From Haloterrigena salina JCM 13891 (lineage in GTDB: Archaea; Halobacteriota; Halobacteria; Halobacteriales; Natrialbaceae): a stretch of DNA of 39,000 nucleotides. A program made the translations under genes and the position numbers. Below, one piece after another: positions 8,243 through 15,697 of this stretch. The notes under the pieces were generated by a model. The model saw only the letters and a list, made by a program, of their open reading frames with translations. It was not told where the DNA came from and ran no database searches. Every line of letters begins with the position of its first letter. The stretch's first letter is position 1. The stretch lies in the NCBI RefSeq assembly GCF_000337495.1, contig NZ_AOIS01000024.1, positions 1 to 39,000 of the forward strand, given 5' to 3'.

Positions 8243-8527
8243 TTACCGTCTGGCCTCGAGTTCGGCCTCGAGGTCCTCGAGGCTCATCTCCTTCATCGAG
8301 AGCAAGACGAGCAGGTGGTAGACGATGTCGGCGGCCTCGTAGGCGATCTCCTCGCGGTCGTCGTCTTTCGCTGCGAGCACGAGTTCGGTCGACTCCTCGC
8401 CGAGTTTCTCCAGCACCGCGTTCTCGCCCTTCTCGTGGGTGAACAGCGAGGCGGTGTAGGAATCCTCGGGCAGCGTTTCCTTGCGGTCCTCGATCACGGC
8501 GAACAACTCTGCGAGCGTGTCGTCCAT
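8243..8527 (-). CDS. hisE: phosphoribosyl-ATP pyrophosphatase
   Basis: A 94-residue protein with the normal length and pattern of stand-alone HisE. It hydrolyses phosphoribosyl-ATP to phosphoribosyl-AMP and pyrophosphate, the second step of histidine synthesis, in the cytosol. Key features are the all-alpha MazG-like fold signature with acidic metal-binding residues in KLGEESTELVLAAK (about 41-54) and the EAADIVYHLLVLL helix (about 64-76). The start codon directly follows the stop codon of the upstream bifunctional-nuclease gene (TAG-ATG), so the two are co-transcribed. No other his genes lie in the window; haloarchaeal his genes are commonly scattered. Confidence 0.95.
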   Translation of the reverse strand: MDDTLAELFAVIEDRKETLPEDSYTASLFTHEKGENAVLEKLGEESTELVLAAKDDDREEIAYEAADIVYHLLVLLSMKEMSLEDLEAELEARR

Positions 8528-8995
8528 CTACATGTCACCCGATACGTTGCGAATATCCTCGAGTTGCTCGAACTTTTCGCTCTCGTCGCGGCCGTCGGTG
8601 AAGACGTCCTCGGTGACCTCGATGGACGCGTTCGTCCGGGCCGCGAGCGCGAGCGAATCGCTGGGGCGGGCGTCGATGACGGTCTCGCCGCGGGGCGTCT
8701 GGACGTGGAGGTCGGCGATGTAGGTTCCGCCCTGCCCGTCCTCGCGTTGCTCGATCTCGTTGATGACCACGTGATCGATTCGGCTGCCCAGCTCCTCCAT
8801 CACGTCCAGGAGGAGGTCGTGGGTCAGCGGACGGCCGATATCGTCGGCCTCGAGGCCGCGGGCGATGCTCGTCGCCTCGTTGAAGCCGATGAAGATCGGA
8901 ACCACGTCGTCCTCGTCCTCGACGGCGAGGACCACTACCGGAACCGGTCCCTCCGGGGTTCCCGCGACGCGAACCGCGTCGATAGAAGCCTGCAT
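8528..8995 (-). CDS. bifunctional nuclease family protein (BFN/DUF151)
   Basis: A 155-residue single-domain protein of the BFN/DUF151 family, recognised from VVVLAVEDEDDVVPIFIG, the EATSIARGLE helix, the RPLTHDLLLDVMEELG segment and the ARPSDSLALAART motif. Plant members have DNase and RNase activity; the role in archaea is not established. The start at 8995 (MQASIDAV) is where conserved sequence begins. The open frame extends another 64 codons, but that Arg-rich stretch is unlike the family. The gene abuts hisE with no spacer. Confidence 0.88.
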   Translation of the reverse strand: MQASIDAVRVAGTPEGPVPVVVLAVEDEDDVVPIFIGFNEATSIARGLEADDIGRPLTHDLLLDVMEELGSRIDHVVINEIEQREDGQGGTYIADLHVQTPRGETVIDARPSDSLALAARTNASIEVTEDVFTDGRDESEKFEQLEDIRNVSGDM

Positions 8996-9223
8996 ATCCT
9001 GACCCTCGCGTGCGAGGGAGAAAACATGTCCGGTCGCGAATGCATGCACGAGAGCGCGTCCCGGCCGTCGGGCGAGCGTCGCGCTCCGCTCGAGGCCGTT
9101 CGGTAGCCGTTCGGCTCGTGAGTTCGGTATCGGCGAACGCTCGAGCGGTCGCTCTCGGTGCGTTGTGGATAGAAGAAACGAAGTCACGTGCTGCCGCTTC
9201 TCAACGACACTGTGAGTCCGTAG

Positions 9224-9418
9224 TTAGTTGCGGACGACGTTCGTCGCGCGGGGGCCCTTGGGAGCCTGTTCGATGTCGAATTCGATCTCGGTTCCTTCCG
9301 TGAGGTCCTCGCCGCCAACGTCTTCCATGTGGAAGAACACGTCGTCGTCGGAGTCGTCAGTCTCGATGAAACCGTAGCCGCCTGTGTCGTTGAAGAAGTC
9401 AACCTTACCGTTTGCCAT
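9224..9418 (-). CDS. cold-shock domain protein (CspA type)
   Basis: A 64-residue single cold-shock domain (OB fold) that binds single-stranded nucleic acid and typically acts as an RNA chaperone. RNP1 is GGYGFI (13-18) and RNP2 is DVFFHM (26-31). Family length is about 65-70, so it is complete. It is monocistronic, with its own TATA-like box about 30 nt before the start, as usual for these highly expressed genes. Unrelated to copper-storage Csp proteins despite the similar name. Confidence 0.96.
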   Translation of the reverse strand: MANGKVDFFNDTGGYGFIETDDSDDDVFFHMEDVGGEDLTEGTEIEFDIEQAPKGPRATNVVRN

Positions 9419-9444
9419 TGCGACTAAACGAAGAGGGAATACAC

Positions 9445-9454
9445 GGTTAAGTGT
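9445..9454 (-). promoter_or_regulatory. TATA box of the cold-shock gene
   Basis: The minus strand reads ACACTTAACC. Its centre is about 32 nt from the start codon at 9418, giving a transcript with only a few leader bases. Confidence 0.6.
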
Positions 9455-9664
9455 TCCGCATTCGTACGGAAAATATCCTATCGGTTGTTCGAATATCCAT
9501 CATAACTGGATTTGAATAGCAATTCGTCTACGTGTCATCGGTTATCCGGAGAATCCCGTCCGATCCGTCGGACTACCGCGGGACTTCTGTGGAATCTCCA
9601 GTTCGAGCGAGGCGCCGTGCCGTTCGGCGTCGGTCCCGGCGCCGAGACGCGCCTCCCGACGAGG

Positions 9665-9671
9665 CTTTACG
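9665..9671 (+). promoter_or_regulatory. TATA-like box of the methyltransferase gene
   Basis: CTTTACG about 26 nt before the GTG at 9694. This spacing fits a leaderless transcript and supports choosing that GTG over upstream starts in the same frame. Confidence 0.5.
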
Positions 9672-9693
9672 TCTCCTCCGACTGCTAGCGCCT

Positions 9694-10359
9694 GTGGATT
9701 CTAACGATGTTCGGCGCCAGTGGGCGGAGCGGTCCGGCGAGTACTCACCGGAGTACTACGCCTACTACGGCCCGAACGAGACGAGCGACGCGATTCTCCG
9801 GACGCTCGAGCGATTCGTCGATCCGACCGCGCCGGTTCTGGAACTCGGCTGCAGTTCGGGCCGCCATCTCTCGCATCTCTACGAACACGGGTTCGAATCC
9901 CCGGTCGGGATCGAACTCAACGCGGACGCGTTCGACGTCATGGAGGACCACTACCCCGACCTCGCCGCCGACGGCGAGTTCCATCACGCCGCGATCGAAG
10001 ACGTCGTCCGCGAGTTCGACGATAACCAGTTCGGCGCGGTCTACTCGGTCGAGACGCTCCAGCACCTCCACCCCGACGCCGAGTGGGTCTTCGAGGAACT
10101 GGCCCGGATCACGGACGACCTCCTCATCACCGTGGAAAACGAGAGCGAACTCGAGGAGCGTGAGACCGAGCGCGACGAAGCCGAACACGCCGGATCGCCC
10201 GATCACGAAGTGAGCTACGTCAACGACGACTTCCCGCTCTACTACCGCGACTGGAACGCGATTTTTACCGACCTGGGGTTCGACGAAGTCGGCGTCCAGA
10301 CGGGCAAGCGAGACACCATCCGTACGTTTCGAACGACGCCGGACGCGCCCGATCGCTGA
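9694..10359 (+). CDS. class I SAM-dependent methyltransferase
   Basis: A 221-residue Rossmann-fold methyltransferase. Motif I is VLELGCSSGRHL, followed by the acidic end of strand 2 (VGIELNADAF) and motif IV-like AVYSVETLQHLHPDAEWVFEELARI. The substrate cannot be read from sequence; the family includes small-molecule, lipid and quinone methylases. I chose the GTG at 9694 because homology begins there and a TATA-like box sits 26 nt upstream. The frame is open from 9532, but those extra 54 codons are Arg-rich and unlike haloarchaeal protein. It is convergent with pdxT. Confidence 0.85.
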   Translation: MDSNDVRRQWAERSGEYSPEYYAYYGPNETSDAILRTLERFVDPTAPVLELGCSSGRHLSHLYEHGFESPVGIELNADAFDVMEDHYPDLAADGEFHHAAIEDVVREFDDNQFGAVYSVETLQHLHPDAEWVFEELARITDDLLITVENESELEERETERDEAEHAGSPDHEVSYVNDDFPLYYRDWNAIFTDLGFDEVGVQTGKRDTIRTFRTTPDAPDR

Positions 10360-10476
10360 CCGCCGGACGACCGCTGCGTAGCGTTCGACCGGAGACTATT
10401 GTTCTCCCCGACTCCCACTCCCGCTGACTGACAGCCGGAGCGTTCTCCTGTCTGGCCGTGTGGCCCGTCGACTGGA

Positions 10477-11106
10477 CTACTGTGCGTCCTCGAGTACCGG
10501 AACGGTCGCCGCCTCGTTCTCGAAGAAGGCGAGCCCGTGGATGCGGCTATCGGGAGTGAGTTCGGGGTGGAACGCGGTGCCGACGACCGGCCCCTGTTTC
10601 ACGGCGACCGGGCGGCCGTCCCACGAGGCGAGCACCGCCGCGTCACCGCCGTCGACGTTGTCGATGGCCGGCGCGCGGATGAACACCGCCGGATAGGGGT
10701 CGTCGTCGGCCAGTCCGTCGACCGCCAGCGGCGCCTCGAAGCTGTCCCTCTGCCGACCGAAGGCGTTGCGTTCGACGCCGACGTCGAGCAGTCCGAGTTC
10801 CTCGACGCGGTCGTCGTTCGGGTCGCTCGAGGCGACGATCAGGCCGGCACAGGTCGCGAGCAGGGGCTTTCCGGCCTCGACGTGGGCCCGAATTTCGGGG
10901 GCGATCCCCTCGCTGTGGACGAGCCGAGAGATGGTCGTCGACTCGCCGCCGGGCATCGCCAGCAGGTCGCAGTCGGGGACGAGGCCCGACTCGCGGATCT
11001 CGCGGACGGTAACCTCGCGGCCGCGGGCCGCGGCGGCGCGTTCGATGGCGGCGGCGTGTTCTGCGACGTCGCCCTGGACGGCGACGACGCCGGCTGTCAG
11101 TGACAT
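10477..11106 (-). CDS. pdxT: pyridoxal 5'-phosphate synthase glutaminase subunit
   Basis: A 209-residue class I glutaminase. PdxT releases ammonia from glutamine and channels it to PdxS, which makes pyridoxal phosphate from ribose 5-phosphate and glyceraldehyde 3-phosphate. The GGEST motif is at 53-57, the nucleophile Cys86 is in LLATCAG, and His180/Glu182 in FHPE complete the triad. Full length. The start at 11106 (MSLTAGVVAVQGD) is set by homology; the frame extends 53 codons further without conserved sequence. No pdxS lies in the window, so the partner is encoded elsewhere. Confidence 0.96.
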   Translation of the reverse strand: MSLTAGVVAVQGDVAEHAAAIERAAAARGREVTVREIRESGLVPDCDLLAMPGGESTTISRLVHSEGIAPEIRAHVEAGKPLLATCAGLIVASSDPNDDRVEELGLLDVGVERNAFGRQRDSFEAPLAVDGLADDDPYPAVFIRAPAIDNVDGGDAAVLASWDGRPVAVKQGPVVGTAFHPELTPDSRIHGLAFFENEAATVPVLEDAQ

Positions 11107-11198
11107 GCCCGCGGTTAGGGAGAGCGTCGGCAAAAAGGTCGCGTCACCGGAGCGTTCTTCCGCGCACGATAGCGTGCTCCGTTCGAGGAGCGACGTGA

Positions 11199-12074
11199 TC
11201 ACTCGCCGTCGTTCGAGTCCGATCGCGCTCGGAACCGAATTCGAATCCCGTCGGGATCGCGGCACTCGAGGCCGCCAGCGCGCTCGTCGACGGCCGCGCC
11301 CGCGTCCTCGAGTCGCTCCCTAACTCGCTCCAGCGCCTCGCTCGAGGGGACGACGAGGTCGAGCCGCGAGAGGCCGCGGGCGTCGGTCGGCGCGGGACTC
11401 GAGCGGCCGTGCCAGGTGTTGATCCCGAGGTGGTGGTGGTAGTCGCCGGCGGCGACGAACAGCGCTTTCGGGGAGGCCGTCTTCACGTCGAAGCCGAGCG
11501 CGTCGACGTAGAACTCTCGGTCGGTCTCGAGCGACGACGCCTCGAGGTGGACGTGGCCCAGCGTCGTTCCGTCCGGGACGGCGTCGCCGGCCCCGTCGTC
11601 GGCGGCGGCCGCGACCGACTCGAGGTCGAGGGGCCACGAGCCGATCTGAATGCCGCCCTCGCCGTCGCGGGGCCACTCCGAGCGAGGGCGATCCCGGTAG
11701 AATTCGACGCCGTTGCCCTCGGGATCGTCGAGGTAGAGCGCCTCGCTGACGCCGTGGTCGGACGCGCCGGTGAGCTCCCAGCGGTCGCGAATTCGGGCCA
11801 GCCCATCCCCCAGCGCCTCGCGGCTGGGAACCAGGAAGGCGTTGTGAAAGAGTCCCGTCGCGTCGGTCGGTCGCGGTCGGGCGTCCGGCGCGTGCCGGAG
11901 CTCGAGCAGCGGCGCGTCGCCGGCGCCGAGCACCGTCGTCGCCCCCTCTCGCGAGAGCACCGAGAGGCCGATCACGTCCCGGTAGAAATCTACCATGGCC
12001 GATTCGTCGCTGACCGTCAGTACGCTCCGTCCCAAGCGAGTCGCCGCCGGCAATCGGTCCCGAGAGTCGCTCAT
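11199..12074 (-). CDS. VOC family protein (tandem glyoxalase/extradiol dioxygenase fold)
   Basis: A 291-residue protein made of two vicinal-oxygen-chelate modules (about 12-130 and 168-283). Metal-binding candidates are the His in RSVLTVS/LELRHAP and GTTLGHVHLEAS, and the Glu in GNGVEFYRDRP. The segment HHHLGINTWHG is typical of CatE-like VOC proteins, often annotated as catechol 2,3-dioxygenases. The actual substrate is unknown. A good TATA box lies about 24 nt before the start, with a 16-bp inverted repeat just upstream of it, so transcription is probably controlled. Confidence 0.88.
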   Translation of the reverse strand: MSDSRDRLPAATRLGRSVLTVSDESAMVDFYRDVIGLSVLSREGATTVLGAGDAPLLELRHAPDARPRPTDATGLFHNAFLVPSREALGDGLARIRDRWELTGASDHGVSEALYLDDPEGNGVEFYRDRPRSEWPRDGEGGIQIGSWPLDLESVAAAADDGAGDAVPDGTTLGHVHLEASSLETDREFYVDALGFDVKTASPKALFVAAGDYHHHLGINTWHGRSSPAPTDARGLSRLDLVVPSSEALERVRERLEDAGAAVDERAGGLECRDPDGIRIRFRARSDSNDGE

Positions 12075-12094
12075 ACCGGAGAGACGCGGCGCTC

Positions 12095-12104
12095 GTATAT
12101 ATGC
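12095..12104 (-). promoter_or_regulatory. TATA box of the VOC gene
   Basis: The minus strand reads GCATATATAC, centred about 25 nt from the start at 12074, so the mRNA should be leaderless. Confidence 0.65.
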
Positions 12105-12107
12105 TAC

Positions 12108-12123
12108 CTGACCGCACGGTCAG
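12108..12123. promoter_or_regulatory. inverted repeat, candidate operator
   Basis: CTGACCG-CA-CGGTCAG has perfect 7-bp arms with a 2-nt centre. It lies immediately upstream of the VOC TATA box, over the BRE/TFB region. The size and symmetry suit a dimeric helix-turn-helix regulator. No regulator gene is adjacent. Confidence 0.5.
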
Positions 12124-12262
12124 ATCGACCGATATCGCGTCGCGTCGAGCGCGACGGTCCTCGTCGTTCGCTCCGCGGCCCGCGAGACCGAGCCGCGGGC
12201 AACGGCGAGCCGAGCGCTGCCGCTCTCGAGCGGGTGGTCGGCGACGAGAAGTGGGCGTCGGT

Positions 12263-12424
12263 CTACGCGACGAAGGTCAGCAGCTGTACCAGCACCCCGA
12301 TCATCACGCCGGTCGCGATGACCGTCTTGGGGTCGATCTTGATCGCGTTCGAGTCCTCGGAGTCGAAGTACCGGACGAGCCCGGCACTGGACATTAGCCC
12401 ACCGCTGTTCTGTCCTCGGTCCAT
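12263..12424 (-). CDS. secG: preprotein translocase subunit Sec61-beta (SecG)
   Basis: A 53-residue tail-anchored protein. The short cytoplasmic N-terminus has the conserved archaeal pattern [17 protein letters not shown], followed by IKIDPKTV and one C-terminal membrane helix (about 36-52). It is the small beta subunit of the SecYE-beta channel, at the cytoplasmic membrane. The start at 12424 (MDRGQNSG) is supported by a TATA-like box 27 nt upstream; an internal Met at residue 11 is less likely. It is divergent from the thioredoxin gene. Confidence 0.93.
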   Translation of the reverse strand: MDRGQNSGGLMSSAGLVRYFDSEDSNAIKIDPKTVIATGVMIGVLVQLLTFVA

Positions 12425-12447
12425 ACCCGCTACTACGGACGGGCGGA

Positions 12448-12455
12448 ACTAAATC
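12448..12455 (-). promoter_or_regulatory. TATA box of the Sec61-beta gene
   Basis: The minus strand reads ATTTAGTT, about 27 nt from the start at 12424, consistent with a leaderless transcript. Confidence 0.55.
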
Positions 12456-12515
12456 TTTCGTCCACCGGTATCACTGACGTCACCGCTTGCGGCAATCACA
12501 GACCGGTGGGAAACC

Positions 12516-12522
12516 CTTATGC
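12516..12522 (+). promoter_or_regulatory. TATA box of the thioredoxin gene
   Basis: CTTATGC about 32 nt before the ATG at 12551. The earlier ATG at 12543 is closed by a stop after three codons, so 12551 is the usable start. Confidence 0.5.
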
Positions 12523-12550
12523 GCGCCGCGTCGGAACTAGCGATGAACCG

Positions 12551-12820
12551 ATGACTGTCACACTCAAGGACTTCTACGCTGACTGGTGTGGCCCCTGTAA
12601 GACCCAGGATCCGATCCTCGAGGACCTCGAGGAGGACTGGGAGGGCCGATTTGAGGTCGAGAAGATCAACGTCGACGAACAGCAAGACGTCGCCAACGAG
12701 TACCAGGTTCGCTCGCTGCCGACCCTGATCATCGAGAACGACGACGGCATCGTCGAGCGCTTCGTCGGCGTCACCCAGCGCGACGACATCGAAGACGCCC
12801 TCGAGTCGGCCGGCGCGTAA
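12551..12820 (+). CDS. thioredoxin
   Basis: An 89-residue compact thioredoxin: cytosolic dithiol reductant for ribonucleotide reductase, peroxiredoxins and other targets. The active site WCGPC is at residues 12-16, the cis-proline loop is VRSLPTLII, and a C-terminal helix follows. It is shorter than bacterial thioredoxins (about 105) because the first strand-helix is reduced. No thioredoxin reductase gene is nearby. Confidence 0.93.
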   Translation: MTVTLKDFYADWCGPCKTQDPILEDLEEDWEGRFEVEKINVDEQQDVANEYQVRSLPTLIIENDDGIVERFVGVTQRDDIEDALESAGA

Positions 12821-12839
12821 GCGACGGGCCCCTCGAGCC

Positions 12840-12850
12840 GCCGTTTTTCG
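12840..12850 (+). terminator. T-tract terminator after thioredoxin
   Basis: A GC-rich stretch followed by TTTTT at 12844-12848, about 24 nt after the stop codon, is the usual haloarchaeal terminator form. Confidence 0.45.
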
Positions 12851-12889
12851 CGAACGCTACAGCTCGATCAGCGACGGCGCCGGCGTCGC

Positions 12890-13660
12890 CTACGGCTCGT
12901 CCGGATCGATGTCGTCGGCGCCGGTCTCCCCGCCGGTGGCGGACTCCTCGTCGGACGCGGACTCGTCGGCGCCGAACGTCTCCTCGCGATCGAACGTCTC
13001 GTCGGCCGGCGGCTCTTCGGTGGCGCCGAACACGTTCTCCGAATCCGTCTCGTCGCTTTCGTCACCCGCGTCCGAGCCGTCCGTCTCGTCGACGGCCCGT
13101 TCGTCGTCAGTAGCTTCCCCGGTAGCGTCGCTCCCGCTGATGACGTCCGTCCCGTCGGCGATGTCGATGGTAGTGACGGCGTCCGCGTTCGTCCCGCTCG
13201 CGGCCGTCTCGCCGGCCGCCGGCTCCTCGAGGTCGAACTCGTCGGTCGCGAGTTCGTCGCCGCCGACGCTGACGGTTCCCTCTTCGATCTCGATGACGAC
13301 GCCGTCCTCGGCCGGTCCGCGACCGATCAACTGGTTCGCGGTCGACTCGACCTCCTGGTTGACCGACCAGACGAACCGCAGTACCGACTCGAGTTCGTTG
13401 CCGGCTTCGCGGACGCCGCGCTGGGGGGAGAGCTCGCCGAAGCTACGGGCGCCCTCCGGGTGGAGGTACTGGATCGGGTGGTCGTTCGGAACCTCCCGCA
13501 GGTCGACGTCGAACGACCAGACGTAGGGGAGCAACTGGATGGCGTACCCCTGCGGTTTCGGCGCTTTGCGACCGATGGCCGTCGAGGCGACGCCGATGGC
13601 CGTCGATCCCGAGTCGGTATCGTAGTAGACGCCGGGAAGGCCCGGAATTGAGACGCGCAT
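12890..13660 (-). CDS. conserved hypothetical protein with acidic tail
   Basis: A 256-residue protein of unknown function. Residues 1-130 look like a folded domain: MRVSIPGLPGVYYDTDSGS, then a segment with STAIGRKAPKPQGYAIQLLPYVWSF (in part) and a helix around EAGNELESVLRFVWSVNQEVE. Residues 135-256 are a low-complexity Asp/Glu/Ala/Thr tail that is probably disordered. There is no membrane segment or signal peptide. I chose the start at 13660 because the 17 residues further upstream are Arg/Gly-rich and not domain-like. It lies between thioredoxin (convergent) and the SDR gene. I do not recognise the family. Confidence 0.7.
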   Translation of the reverse strand: MRVSIPGLPGVYYDTDSGSTAIGVASTAIGRKAPKPQGYAIQLLPYVWSFDVDLREVPNDHPIQYLHPEGARSFGELSPQRGVREAGNELESVLRFVWSVNQEVESTANQLIGRGPAEDGVVIEIEEGTVSVGGDELATDEFDLEEPAAGETAASGTNADAVTTIDIADGTDVISGSDATGEATDDERAVDETDGSDAGDESDETDSENVFGATEEPPADETFDREETFGADESASDEESATGGETGADDIDPDEP

Positions 13661-13747
13661 ACGCGAGGTAAGGGAGTCGCCGCGGGTGAGTCTGCACCCG
13701 GCACCTGCCACCCCAGCGTTACCGCGGCGGGCCGCGGTCGCCGCGGT

Positions 13748-14494
13748 TCAGAGGAAGGTGTCGGCGAACTTGTCCCGCGGGTTGATGTCGATCTCGCTGA
13801 TGCTCGAGCGGTCCTGGCCGGCGGCGAAGGCGATGGCCTCGGCGACCTCCTCGGGTTCGCTCGCCTCGTCTTCGTCGAACGCGTCGGCGAACGCCTGTCC
13901 GTCGCTCGTCTCGAACTGCGAGCGGACTTCGGCGGGGTTGACGACGGTGATGCCGACCCCGTCGTCGCCGATCTGGGCGGCGACGCTCTTGGCGAAGCCG
14001 CGGGTCCACCACTTCGTGGCCGCGTAGACGGGGTTGGCCGGCCGCGGGTGGCGGCCGGCGAAACTGGCGACGAAGATCAGGTGGCCGCCGCGCTCGCGAA
14101 CGTGGGGGATCGCCGCCCGCGTCGCGTAGAAGACGCCGTCGACGTTGGTCTCCTGCATCGTCTCGTACTCCTCGGTCGTCAACTCCTCGACCTCGCCGCC
14201 CCGGGAGAGCCCCGCGTTGTTCACCAGCACGTCGATCCCGCCGAAGGTCTCGACGGTCTCCTCGATCAGCGCGTCGACCGCGGATTCCTCGCGAACGTTT
14301 GTCGGGACGACCAACGTCTCGACGCCCTGGTCGGCCTCGAGTTCGTCCGCGAGGTCGGCCAACTGATCCTCGCTGCGGGCCGCGAGGACGACGTTCGAAC
14401 CTCTGGCTGCGAGTTCGCGACAGGTCGCGGCGCCGATTCCCGAACTGGCTCCCGTGACGATCGCCGTCTCGCCGGCGAGTGACGCGTCGGTCAT
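13748..14494 (-). CDS. short-chain dehydrogenase/reductase
   Basis: A 248-residue classical SDR oxidoreductase. The nucleotide-binding motif TGASSGIG is at 14-21, NNAG at 92-95, and the catalytic Ser144, Tyr157 and Lys161 are present (YAATK). The residue after strand 2 is Arg in AARS, which suggests an NADP(H) preference. The substrate is unknown. The start at 14494 (MTDASLAG) is preferred; another ATG 9 nt upstream is possible. Confidence 0.9.
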   Translation of the reverse strand: MTDASLAGETAIVTGASSGIGAATCRELAARGSNVVLAARSEDQLADLADELEADQGVETLVVPTNVREESAVDALIEETVETFGGIDVLVNNAGLSRGGEVEELTTEEYETMQETNVDGVFYATRAAIPHVRERGGHLIFVASFAGRHPRPANPVYAATKWWTRGFAKSVAAQIGDDGVGITVVNPAEVRSQFETSDGQAFADAFDEDEASEPEEVAEAIAFAAGQDRSSISEIDINPRDKFADTFL

Positions 14495-14745
14495 GGTCGG
14501 CACTCACGACGAACGCCCTCTAAAACGCCCGGGTTGCGGCGCGCTCCGAGGTCGATCGACGATTCCCTCGAGCCCCCTCGAGTCGCCCCTGAGCCGTAGC
14601 AACCTGACTCGACCCCCGATCGGTCCGACAGACTGGTCGTTTACTCGGCGGCCCGCACGCGACGGCGCCGAACGACTGTCGGGGATTCCGGTATCGCTCC
14701 GGTAGCGCAACCGCGGCAGCCGAACTGCGATCCGGGTTCCGCCAG

Positions 14746-15549
14746 TCAGCCGGCGAATTCGGCCAGTTGCTCGTTGACCGTCTCCGTCTCGTCGGCGACG
14801 AGGCCGTGGCCGCTGTTCTCGAACCGGATCAGTTCGGCGTTCTCGATACCCTCTTCGAGCACCGCTCCGGTGATCTCGATCGGGGTGACCTCGTCGTGGA
14901 CGCCGTGATAAATTTTCGTCGGCACGGTGATGTCGTCCATGGCCGGCCGGAGGTCGGCGTCGCGCCAGGTCTCGGCGGAGGCGATCGTCGCCTGCCCGGA
15001 GGCTTCCATCCCGAGGCTCCAGATCCAATCTATCAGCTCGTCGCTCTGGTCGGTGTGGAACAGCATCTCGGCGAAGTCGGCGTTCATCTTCGCGCGGTCG
15101 GTCCGCGCGCCCTCGATGAGCGGGTTCACGTCCGACTCGTCGAGCCCCTCGGGGAAGTCCGGCTTCTCGGTGATAACCGGGCTCGCGGGGGCCAGCAACG
15201 CGAGCTTGTCGACGCGGGCCTCGTCGTGTCGACTCATGTACCGCGTCGCAGTGCCCCCGCCCATCGAGAACCCCGCTAACGTCGCGCCGTCGACGTCCAG
15301 TTCGTCGAGGACCGCGCGCACGTCGTCGGCGAAGCGGTCGTAGCTGTAGTCTCCGTACGGTTTCTCCGACTTTCCGTAGCCGCGGAGATCGATGCCGATA
15401 CAGCGAAAGCCCTCGTCGAGGAGGTGGGTGTACTGGTACTCGAACATCCGGTGATTGAGCGGCCAGCCGTGCAGGAAGACGATGGGATCGCCCTCGCCCA
15501 AGTCGCGTGCGAACACGTTGACGCCGTCCTCGGCCGTGATACGTGGCAT
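14746..15549 (-). CDS. alpha/beta hydrolase (chloroperoxidase/esterase-like)
   Basis: A 267-residue alpha/beta hydrolase fold. The oxyanion region is FLHGWPLNHRMFEYQ, the nucleophile Ser95 is in GFSMGG, the acid is Asp219 in GVHDEVTP, and the base is His248 in NSGHGL. The sequence resembles cofactor-free haloperoxidases, which are serine esterases. Cytosolic, with no signal peptide. The natural substrate cannot be deduced. The 251-bp spacer to the SDR gene shows no other feature I can support. Confidence 0.9.
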   Translation of the reverse strand: MPRITAEDGVNVFARDLGEGDPIVFLHGWPLNHRMFEYQYTHLLDEGFRCIGIDLRGYGKSEKPYGDYSYDRFADDVRAVLDELDVDGATLAGFSMGGGTATRYMSRHDEARVDKLALLAPASPVITEKPDFPEGLDESDVNPLIEGARTDRAKMNADFAEMLFHTDQSDELIDWIWSLGMEASGQATIASAETWRDADLRPAMDDITVPTKIYHGVHDEVTPIEITGAVLEEGIENAELIRFENSGHGLVADETETVNEQLAEFAG

Positions 15550-15697
15550 GCGCCGAAGCTATCTTGCCTACTGGTATCAAGGAGCACCTTTCATGTCCCG
15601 ACCCGGCTTCCGTTACGGTCCGGTACGGACACGGCGAAAGCCCTCGGTGAGAAAATAGCCGCTGCCCGTTGGTGGGATCGAAACGTAAAACCGGGCG

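Noticed and set aside
9532..9693. N-terminal extension of the methyltransferase
   Set aside because: Arg-rich, no homology-like pattern, and a TATA-like box lies inside it just before GTG 9694.
14504..15580. Minus-strand ORF (358 codons) overlapping the alpha/beta hydrolase
   Set aside because: Arg-dominated out-of-frame reading; the hydrolase frame has a complete catalytic triad.
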